A stretch of DNA of 9,002 nt from Acidobacteriota bacterium (GTDB lineage Bacteria > Acidobacteriota > Terriglobia > Terriglobales > Acidobacteriaceae), in assembly GCA_025353435.1 (NCBI GenBank), contig JANXQR010000217.1, positions 1 to 9,002 on the forward strand, written 5' to 3'. A program made the translations under genes and the position numbers. Below the pieces are notes generated by a model. That model did not search any database. It saw only the letters and a list, made by a program, of their open reading frames with translations, and was not told the origin of the DNA. Positions 4,099-9,002 of this stretch are shown piece by piece. Positions within the stretch are counted from its first letter, which is position 1; each line of letters begins with the position of its first letter.

Positions 4099-6735
4099 TC
4101 AGGCCATGGCTTCGCGGCCCATGGGCTCGAAACGCAAAGTGCTGGAGTTGCGGTCGGCGTGGATTCTGACGTGGGCGCCGTGGAGGATTTCGCCGTCGAG
4201 GATCTTCATGGCGAGGGGGTCCTGGACCATGCGCTGCAGAGCGCGCTTCATGGGGCGTGCACCGTAGGCGGGATCCGTGCCCCCCGCGAGGATCAACTGG
4301 CGTGCGGGCTCGGTGAGTTCGAGCGAGATCTGGCGGCCTTCAAGCATGCGGCTCAGTTCGATTAGGCGCAGGTCGAGGATCTGGCTCAGTTGCGCGTTGC
4401 CGAGCGAGCGGAAGATGACGGTGTCGTCGACGCGGTTGAGGAACTCGGGACGGAAGTGCTCGCGGAGAACCCGCATCACGGATTCGCGAGCCATGTCGAA
4501 GTCGTGCTCGGTCTTGAGCGTGTCGCCGGTGAGCAGGGACGCGCCGAGGTTTGAGGTCATGATGAGGACGGTGTTTTTGAAGTCGACGGTGCGGCCTTTT
4601 GAGTCGGTTAGGCGGCCGTCGTCCATCACTTGCAGCAGTACGTTGAAGACGTCGGGGTGCGCCTTTTCGATCTCGTCGAAGAGGATGACGGCGTAGGGGC
4701 GGCGACGCACGGCCTCGGTGAGCTGGCCGCCCTCGTCGTAGCCGACATAGCCGGGGGGCGCGCCGATGAGACGAGCGACGGCGTGCTTCTCCATGTATTC
4801 GGACATGTCGATGCGGATCATGGACTGCTCGTCGTCGAAGAGGAACTCGGCGAGTGCGCGCGCGGTTTCAGTTTTGCCTACACCGGTGGGACCTAGGAAG
4901 ATGAAGGAGCCGATGGGACGCTTGGGGTCGCTGAGGCCCGCACGCGAACGGCGGATGGCATTGGCGACAACGGTGAGGGCCTGGTCCTGGCCGACGACGC
5001 GGTCGCGCAGGCGCGTTTCCATCTGCACGAGCTTTTTGACTTCGCCTTCGAGCATGCGGGTGACGGGGATGCCGGTCCACTTGCTGACAATTTTGGCGAT
5101 GTCTTCTTCGTCGACCTCTTCCTTGAGCATGCGTTGCAGGCCGCTGGAGCCGCTGACGGCGCCGTCCTGCTCGGCGTTGAGCTTGCGCAGTTCGGCTTCG
5201 AGGCGCGGGAGCTCGCCGTACTGGATTTGCGCGGCACGCTCGAGCTGGCCGCGACGGGTTGCCTCTTCGGCTTCGAAGCGCAGGGCTTCAATCTGCTTCT
5301 TGAGGTCGCTTATGCGCGTGATGGCTTCGCGTTCCTGCGTCCAGCGGGCGCGTAGAGCGGTGATCTGCTCCTTGAGAGTGCCAAGTTCGCGATCCACTTC
5401 TTCGCGGCGTTCGAGGCTGTTATTGTCGGTCTCGCGCTTGAGGGCGGCGCGCTCGATTTCAAGCGAAGTGGCCTGGCGCTCGAGCTGGTCAATTTCAGTG
5501 GGCACGGAGCCGATCTGGATAGCGAGCGATGCCGCTGCTTCGTCGACGAGGTCGATGGCCTTGTCGGGCAGGAAGCGATCCGAGATGTAGCGGTACGAGA
5601 GCGTGGCTGCGGCGACGATGGCGGAATCCTTGATGCGCACGTTGTGGTGCGCCTCGTAGCGGTCTTTGAGTCCGCGGAGGATGGCAATAGTGTCTTCAAC
5701 ATTGGGCTCGCCGACGTAGACGATCTGGAAGCGGCGCTCCAGCGCGGCGTCCTTCTCGATGTACTTGCGGTACTCGTTGAGCGTGGTGGCGCCGATGGCG
5801 CGGAGCTCTCCGCGAGCCAGCGGCGGCTTAAGCATGTTGCTGGCATCGATGGCGCCCTCAGCAGCGCCCGCGCCGACGAGCGTGTGCAGCTCGTCAATGA
5901 AGAGGATGATCTGGCCGTTGGCCTCATCTATTTCTTTGAGCACGGCCTTGAGGCGCTCTTCGAATTCGCCGCGATATTTTGCGCCGGCGAGCATGGAGCC
6001 GAGGTCGAGGGAGACGACGCGCTTGTCCTTTAAGGATTCGGGGACGTCGCCGGATGCGATGCGGCGGGCAAGGCCTTCAACGATGGCGGTTTTGCCCACT
6101 CCGGGTTCGCCGATGAGGACGGGGTTGTTCTTGGTGCGGCGGCTGAGGACCTGGATGACGCGGCGAATCTCTTCATCGCGGCCGATGACCGGGTCAAGCT
6201 TGCCTCGGCGGGCGAGTTCGGTGAGGTCCTTGGCGTACTTTTCGAGGGCTTGGAATTTGCCTTCGGGGTTTTGGTCGGTAACGCGCTGCGATCCGCGGAC
6301 GGCGGTGAGGGCCTGCAGGATGGCCTCGTGCGTGGCACCGGCGGCCACGAGCGCGCTCTGAGCTGGATCGCCCTTCTGATGCGCTGCGCCAAGGAGCAGG
6401 TGCTCCGTCGATACGTACTCGTCTTTGAAGTTGGCGGCCTCTTTGAAGGCCTGGTCGATCATCTTGCTGAGGGCGTTGCTCACGCCGGGCTGGGCTGAAG
6501 AGCCGGCGACGCGGGGCAGCTTTTCTTCAATCTGATGGAGGTCGTGCGTGAGCCGCTCGGTGGGAACGCCGATTTTTCCCAGCACGGCGGGGATCACGCC
6601 CTCGCGATCTTCAACCAGGGCGAGCAGAAGGTGGACGGGCTGGATCTCGGGATTGCCGAGATTGGTCGCGTGCTCCTGTGCCTGCTGCATTGCCTGCTGC
6701 GATTTGACGGTAAGTTTTTCCCAACGAATGGCCAT
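4099..6735 (-). CDS. clpB: ATP-dependent protein disaggregase ClpB
   Basis: This 878-residue AAA+ protein threads aggregated proteins through a hexameric ring in the cytoplasm, working with DnaK/DnaJ/GrpE. The N domain occupies about 1-150. In NBD1, Walker A is GEPGVGKT (209-216), pore-loop KYRG has Tyr254, Walker B is IILFIDE (276-282), and the arginine fingers are Arg334/Arg335. The coiled-coil M domain, about 410-530, distinguishes ClpB from ClpA and ClpC. In NBD2, Walker A is GPTGVGKT (615-622), the pore loop is GYVGYDEGG (662-670), Walker B is VILFDE (683-688), the Arg finger is Arg768, and sensor-2 GARP has Arg827. No ClpP-docking IGF/L loop is apparent, as expected for a disaggregase. 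It is slightly longer than the E. coli protein. The ATG at 6733-6735 has GAGGT 5-6 nt upstream and gives the conserved MAIRWEKLT start; the 33-residue upstream extension in frame is unlike ClpB. It follows hsp20 on the same strand. Confidence 0.98.
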   Translation of the reverse strand: MAIRWEKLTVKSQQAMQQAQEHATNLGNPEIQPVHLLLALVEDREGVIPAVLGKIGVPTERLTHDLHQIEEKLPRVAGSSAQPGVSNALSKMIDQAFKEAANFKDEYVSTEHLLLGAAHQKGDPAQSALVAAGATHEAILQALTAVRGSQRVTDQNPEGKFQALEKYAKDLTELARRGKLDPVIGRDEEIRRVIQVLSRRTKNNPVLIGEPGVGKTAIVEGLARRIASGDVPESLKDKRVVSLDLGSMLAGAKYRGEFEERLKAVLKEIDEANGQIILFIDELHTLVGAGAAEGAIDASNMLKPPLARGELRAIGATTLNEYRKYIEKDAALERRFQIVYVGEPNVEDTIAILRGLKDRYEAHHNVRIKDSAIVAAATLSYRYISDRFLPDKAIDLVDEAAASLAIQIGSVPTEIDQLERQATSLEIERAALKRETDNNSLERREEVDRELGTLKEQITALRARWTQEREAITRISDLKKQIEALRFEAEEATRRGQLERAAQIQYGELPRLEAELRKLNAEQDGAVSGSSGLQRMLKEEVDEEDIAKIVSKWTGIPVTRMLEGEVKKLVQMETRLRDRVVGQDQALTVVANAIRRSRAGLSDPKRPIGSFIFLGPTGVGKTETARALAEFLFDDEQSMIRIDMSEYMEKHAVARLIGAPPGYVGYDEGGQLTEAVRRRPYAVILFDEIEKAHPDVFNVLLQVMDDGRLTDSKGRTVDFKNTVLIMTSNLGASLLTGDTLKTEHDFDMARESVMRVLREHFRPEFLNRVDDTVIFRSLGNAQLSQILDLRLIELSRMLEGRQISLELTEPARQLILAGGTDPAYGARPMKRALQRMVQDPLAMKILDGEILHGAHVRIHADRNSSTLRFEPMGREAMA

Positions 6736-6828
6736 GTGAACCTCGATGAATAGTGAATAGTCAGAAACGACGGCGAAACGGTAAAGCGGTGAAGAAGTGA
6801 AAATTGCGCAGACTCTGCATCCCTTCGA

Positions 6829-6834
6829 TGTCAA
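6829..6834 (-). promoter_or_regulatory. TTGACA hexamer upstream of clpB
   Basis: On the minus strand a perfect -35 consensus TTGACA lies 93 bp upstream of the clpB start, just after the long hairpin. At 16-18 nt downstream there is no acceptable -10 (the 17-nt position reads CTGCGC), and I cannot see a clear heat-shock sigma-32 -10. It may still belong to a separate clpB promoter, but the match alone is not enough. Confidence 0.25.
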
Positions 6835-6840
6835 AAGGAA

Positions 6841-6910
6841 CGGCCAGTTGCCATTCCTTTGCGCAGACGAGCTGAATGCTCATTGAGTGCGAAGGGCTGG
6901 CAACTGACCG
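6841..6910 (-). promoter_or_regulatory. Long imperfect hairpin in the hsp20-clpB spacer
   Basis: CGGCCAGTTGCCA (6841-6853) pairs with TGGCAACTGACCG (6898-6910). The single imperfect position is a G-U wobble in minus-strand RNA and an A-C mismatch in plus-strand RNA. After a small internal loop a second stem forms between about 6856-6865 and 6888-6895, leaving a loop of about 22 nt. The structure begins 21 nt past the hsp20 stop and is followed on the minus strand by an imperfect U-run (UUCCUUUU). It could be a partial terminator, an mRNA-stability element for hsp20 or part of the clpB leader. Confidence 0.55.
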
Positions 6911-6930
6911 GTGATGACACAAATCAGTGG

Positions 6931-7425
6931 TTACCGCGCGCCCACCAGCTCAGGCTCTTCTATTTTGCGCTCGCCGAAGGTAGTTTGGCCGCCGAGGTTG
7001 ACTCTGATCTGGCGGGGCTGGGCTTCGGGCTTCTTGCTCAATTCGAGCTTCAGGATACCGGCAGTGTAGTTCGCGTTGACGTGCTCGACGTCGACGGTGG
7101 AGGGCAGCGTGAAGGCGCGATAGAAGCTGCCGTAGCGGCGCTCGATGCGATGGAAGTTTTCTTCCTTTTCGTCTTTCTCGAACTTGCGCTCGCCCTTGAC
7201 GGTGAGGGTGTTGTTCTCGACGCGGATGTCGAGGTCCTTCTCTTCGATGCCGGGGACTTCGAGCTTGAGGACGACCTTTTTGCTGTCCTCGTAAATGTCG
7301 ACGGCCGGCACAAAGCTGGCAGTCGTTAAAGGGCTGTCGGCATCGTTCATCTCGCGGAAGAGGGAGTTGACGCGGTTCTGCAGAGTGGCGACTTCACGAA
7401 ATGGATCCCAGCGATTGATGACCAT
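6931..7425 (-). CDS. Small heat-shock protein (Hsp20 / alpha-crystallin family)
   Basis: This 164-residue holdase binds unfolding proteins without ATP and keeps them in a state that ClpB and DnaK can recover. The alpha-crystallin domain covers about 38-142. It begins with VPAVDIYEDSKKVVLKLEVPGIEEKDLDIRVE, continues with LTVKGER at 74-80 and ends with the signature NANYTAGILKLELSKKP at 117-133, where the A-x-x-x-n-G-x-L pattern is clear. The N-terminal arm (NRWDPFREV, then LFREMN) is typical of bacterial class A proteins. A QIRV segment at 139-142 resembles the C-terminal I/V-x-I/V motif used in oligomer assembly. The ATG at 7423-7425 is chosen because AAGGA lies 5 nt upstream and MVINRWDPF is the usual start; a longer frame from 7488 adds 21 unlike residues. 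It lies 195 bp upstream of clpB on the same strand, so co-regulation or cotranscription is likely. Confidence 0.96.
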   Translation of the reverse strand: MVINRWDPFREVATLQNRVNSLFREMNDADSPLTTASFVPAVDIYEDSKKVVLKLEVPGIEEKDLDIRVENNTLTVKGERKFEKDEKEENFHRIERRYGSFYRAFTLPSTVDVEHVNANYTAGILKLELSKKPEAQPRQIRVNLGGQTTFGERKIEEPELVGAR

Positions 7426-7502
7426 GATTTTCCTTCGAGTGTGTCTAGAAATTTTCGGGGTGGCTGGAGCGGTGCTCCCGACATTCACCCGATCTGATGA
7501 AT

Positions 7503-7511
7503 ACTATAGCA
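7503..7511 (-). promoter_or_regulatory. Extended -10 promoter element for hsp20
   Basis: On the minus strand the sequence is TGCTATAGT: TG, one base, then TATAGT. Transcription would start near 7496 and give a leader of about 70 nt. No -35 matches consensus, because that position falls in the AT-rich inverted repeat. A heat-shock-specific promoter is not evident. Confidence 0.45.
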
Positions 7512-7521
7512 CAAGTGATGC

Positions 7522-7554
7522 ATAAAATATGAGTCCATTTTAATCATATTTTAT
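7522..7554. promoter_or_regulatory. Perfect AT-rich inverted repeat upstream of hsp20
   Basis: ATAAAATATGA (7522-7532) and TCATATTTTAT (7544-7554) are exact 11-bp inverted arms around an 11-bp spacer; the arm centres are 22 bp apart, about two helical turns. It covers the expected -35 region of the hsp20 promoter. It is neither a CIRCE element nor the HAIR/HspR sequence, so a different regulator, or an upstream contact for RNA polymerase, is implied if it is functional. Confidence 0.5.
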
Positions 7555-7679
7555 AAATTCTTCCTATGTTGTTGTTTTTGAGCGGGATGTGCCTAAGTCT
7601 TCTCGGGCTCCGTGGCAATTTTGGGCCTGCTTGGCTGAATTCGGTTGCGAACCTGCCTGAAAAAGCCGCAAGAAACCTA

Positions 7680-7708
7680 TTGACAATGATCGTTAAATAA
7701 CTTATAAG
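7680..7708 (+). promoter_or_regulatory. Consensus sigma-70-type promoter of the ArsR/SRPBCC operon
   Basis: A perfect -35 TTGACA at 7680-7685 is followed after exactly 17 bp by TATAAG at 7703-7708, five of six matches to the -10 consensus. Transcription would start near 7715, about 12 nt before the ATG, leaving just enough leader for the AAGG ribosome-binding site at 7715-7718. This is the clearest promoter in the window. Confidence 0.8.
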
Positions 7709-7716
7709 TTATATAA
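7693..7716. promoter_or_regulatory. Palindromic operator overlapping the ArsR promoter -10
   Basis: ATAACTTATAAGTTAT at 7697-7712 is a perfect 16-bp palindrome. Allowing one mismatched pair it extends to 24 bp (7693-7716). It covers the -10 and the probable start site, so a bound dimer would block RNA polymerase. AT-rich dyads of this length are typical ArsR-family targets, and the ArsR-type gene begins 11 bp downstream. Autorepression is inferred. Confidence 0.75.
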
Positions 7717-7726
7717 GGTAATTGTT

Positions 7727-8068
7727 ATGCAATCTCTTAATGAGACTTTCTCCGCATTGGCCGATCCGACGCGGCGGGCGATTTTGGCTCGGCTCGCGAT
7801 AGGAGAGGCAACAGTGCTGGAATTGGCGAAGCCGTTCGCGATGAGCCAGCCTGCAATCTCGCGGCACCTGAAAGTGCTGGAGGGGGCGGGGCTGATACTG
7901 CGGCGCGTCGAAGGGACCAAGCGGCCATGCAGGCTGGCGAAGTCGGGCGTTGAGGCGGCCGATCGCTGGCTGGAAATGTTGCGTGGAGCGCTGGAGAAGA
8001 ACTATCAGCGGCTGGACGCAGTGCTGGCCGAAACGAAGCCGGGAAACGAACAGGAGGAAAATCGATGA
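7727..8068 (+). CDS. ArsR-family transcriptional repressor (non-metal type)
   Basis: This 113-residue winged-helix protein is of standard ArsR length. FSALADPTRRAILARLAIGEATVLELAKPF (8-37) is the family opening. The recognition helix is MSQPAISRHLKVLEGAGLI at 39-57, and the wing reads RRVEGTKRPCRL at 59-70. The only Cys is Cys68, and the ELCVCDL-type metal motif is absent, so it is not a classical arsenic or cadmium sensor. It fits the subgroup routinely paired with SRPBCC proteins, for which the signal is not well defined. AAGG at 7715-7718 lies 8 nt before the ATG. The stop codon overlaps the start of the next gene in ATGA, so the two should be translationally coupled. Autorepression through the dyad over the -10 is likely. 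Confidence 0.93.
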   Translation: MQSLNETFSALADPTRRAILARLAIGEATVLELAKPFAMSQPAISRHLKVLEGAGLILRRVEGTKRPCRLAKSGVEAADRWLEMLRGALEKNYQRLDAVLAETKPGNEQEENR

Positions 8069-8556
8069 GCATGACGTTGAAGACCGAAGGAGATCGGTTT
8101 GTTGTGGTGACGAGGCGGTTTGCCGCGTCGCCTGAGGCGGTGTACCGCGCGCACACGGAACCGGAGCTGATCAAGTGATGGATGTTGGGGCCGCCGGGGT
8201 GGACGATGCCGGTGTGTCTCAACGAGGGGAAACCAGGCGGGAAGATTCGCATCGAGTGGTCGAACGGGCAGGGTGGCGGCTTCTTTCTGACGGGGGAGTG
8301 CCTGGAGCTGGTGCCGTTTCGGAGGATTGTGCACGTGGAGCGGATGCACCTGCCTGATCCGACTCCGGACAACCACGTGGTGACGGAATTCGCGGCGGAT
8401 GGCGATGGAACGCTGATGACGATGCGGATGACGCTGCCGGACGCCGCGACGAGGGCGCAGATGCTGGCGACGGGCATGGAACACGGGATGGAAGCCAGCT
8501 ACGTGCGGCTGGATGAGATTACTGCGGCGGAAGTTAGTGTTGCGGCGAAGGCCTGA
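8065..8556 (+). pseudogene. SRPBCC/AHSA1-type protein interrupted by an in-frame TGA at codon 38
   Basis: The reading frame starts at ATG 8065 with AGGAGG 7 nt upstream and overlaps the ArsR stop. It encodes MSMTLKTEGDRFVVVTRRFAAS and continues to HTEPELIK, where TGA (8176-8178) interrupts it. The same frame then continues without further stops as WMLGPPGWTMPVCLNEGKPGGKIRIEW and ends with ATGMEHGMEASYVRLDEI, all typical of START/Bet v1-like AHSA1-domain proteins of about 160 residues. No frameshift is needed: one changed base (for example CGA to TGA, restoring the Arg or Lys usual before WM) would restore a 163-residue protein. Possible readings are a recent nonsense mutation, a sequencing or assembly error, or reinitiation at ATG 8182 to give a 124-residue fragment lacking the first strand and helix. 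The intact downstream frame argues that any inactivation is recent. Family members bind small hydrophobic molecules or act as co-chaperone-like proteins; the ligand here is unknown. Confidence 0.8.
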
Positions 8557-8612
8557 CGCACAAAGCTGAATGATCCGGTTGCGCGGCATGCGGCTTCTAC
8601 AATTGGAAGCGC

Positions 8613-9002
8613 ATGCTCGCGCTCGCCGGTTCCGGTTCTTTCCCATGGCAATCCGTCTGGCTGGTGGTGGCCGCCTTTTTGGCCGGCGTGCTGAACGCGG
8701 TTGCTGGGGGTGGTTCGTTCCTGCTGTTTCCCGCATTGCTGGGAACGGGCATTCTGCCGGTGCAGGCCAACGCGACCAATACTGTGGCGCTGTGGCCGGG
8801 ACAGCTGACGTCGATCTACGCGTATCGCAACGACATGCGGAAGAACTCGCGGCTGGTGCTGCCGATGTGCCTGGCCGGGCTGCTTGGTGGCACGGCCGGC
8901 GCATTTGTCCTACTGAATACGCCGCAGAGCACGTTTCTGCACCTGGTGCCCTGGTTGCTGCTGCTGGCGGCGACGATCTTCGCGCTGAGCCGGCCGGTGA
9001 CG
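8613..9002 (+). CDS. TauE/SafE-family membrane permease (N-terminal part, cut by window edge)
   Basis: The 130 visible residues continue past the right edge. Hydrophobic segments lie at about 15-31, 38-48, 88-106 and 111-126. The first contains the family signature FLAGVLNAVAGGGSFLLFPALL, and QANATNTVALWPGQLTS (about 52-68) is the second conserved stretch. TauE/SafE proteins are polytopic inner-membrane carriers proposed to export or import sulfite, sulfoacetate or other organic anions. The substrate cannot be told from the sequence. GGAAG at 8605-8609 lies only 3 nt before the ATG and can pair with GCTTC at 8593-8597, so initiation may be weak or structured. No other in-frame start fits. It is 56 bp downstream of the interrupted SRPBCC gene on the same strand, close enough for readthrough, but no functional link is visible. 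Confidence 0.9.
   Translation, partial: MLALAGSGSFPWQSVWLVVAAFLAGVLNAVAGGGSFLLFPALLGTGILPVQANATNTVALWPGQLTSIYAYRNDMRKNSRLVLPMCLAGLLGGTAGAFVLLNTPQSTFLHLVPWLLLLAATIFALSRPVT

Larger units (their letters stand above)
7426..7726. other. Divergent intergenic region between hsp20 and the ArsR-type gene
   Basis: This 301-bp spacer contains no credible gene. On the hsp20 side are an extended -10 (7503-7511) and an AT-rich inverted repeat (7522-7554), with a leader of about 70 nt before the hsp20 ATG. On the ArsR side are a consensus promoter and its palindrome (7680-7716). The stretch from about 7555 to 7679 shows nothing I can name; base composition changes from very AT-rich to near average within it. 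Confidence 0.7.

Noticed and set aside
4766..5590. 274-codon plus-strand open frame inside clpB
   Set aside because: It is a Ser/Arg-rich antisense shadow of an unmistakable ClpB coding sequence.
6736..6834. 33-residue N-terminal extension of ClpB from TTG 6834
   Set aside because: It is unlike any ClpB start. MAIRWEKLT at 6735 is the conserved beginning and has a good ribosome-binding site.
6866..6897. Possible CIRCE-like element (GCACTC next to GAGCATT on the minus strand)
   Set aside because: The spacing is 3 rather than 9 nt and the arms match only partly, so HrcA control is not supported.
8175..8357. 60-codon plus-strand frame beginning in the GTGATGG around the internal TGA
   Set aside because: It is out of frame with the SRPBCC sequence and has no family features. 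The conserved protein continues in the original frame instead.
7737..8904. Minus-strand frames of 246 and 299 codons opposite the ArsR, SRPBCC and TauE/SafE genes
   Set aside because: They have low-complexity Arg/Pro/Ser/His composition and no recognisable motif, while the opposite strand gives three recognised families.

Overview
This window looks like a chromosomal segment of a moderately high-GC, soil-type bacterium, most likely an Acidobacteriota member of the Terriglobia type. That placement rests on the overall look of the proteins, the ArsR/SRPBCC and GbsR/methyltransferase pairs, and the style of the intergenic hairpin repeats. It is inference, not a database result. TGA, TAA and standard start codons are used normally. 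I see no rRNA, tRNA, CRISPR array, transposase, integrase or phage gene.

Layout: (1) 1-423, minus: N-terminal part of an exported dienelactone-hydrolase-family protein that runs off the left edge. (2) 424-627: intergenic DNA with a perfect 10-bp hairpin and a short repeat module that recurs near 2009-2030. (3) 628-1209, minus: a TetR-family regulator, divergent from 1272-1952, plus: an unrecognised six-helix membrane protein. (4) 2038-3473, minus: a two-gene operon of a GbsR/MarR-type regulator and a class I SAM methyltransferase joined by a TAATG stop/start overlap. Its promoter region carries a near-perfect 32-bp palindrome. (5) 3557-4018, plus: a small, very basic protein of unknown function on the other side of that palindrome. 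It converges on clpB at a strong, probably bidirectional terminator (4037-4073). (6) 4099-7425, minus: a protein-quality-control block of hsp20 followed by clpB, with a long imperfect hairpin between them and an AT-rich perfect inverted repeat upstream of hsp20. (7) 7727-8556, plus: an ArsR-type repressor with a textbook promoter and overlapping palindromic operator. It is coupled by an ATGA overlap to an SRPBCC/AHSA1-type gene that carries an in-frame TGA at codon 38. (8) 8613-9002, plus: the start of a TauE/SafE-family membrane permease that runs off the right edge.

Functionally, Hsp20 and ClpB belong together: small heat-shock proteins hold aggregating proteins in a state that ClpB, with DnaK, can resolubilise. 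The remaining genes are small regulator-plus-effector units (TetR/membrane protein, GbsR/methyltransferase, ArsR/SRPBCC), each with a visible candidate operator. No elaborate undescribed multi-gene system is evident. The points most worth following are the interrupted SRPBCC gene, the shared divergent operator with a predicted leaderless gbsR-like transcript, the unknown basic protein beside it, and the repeated intergenic hairpin module.
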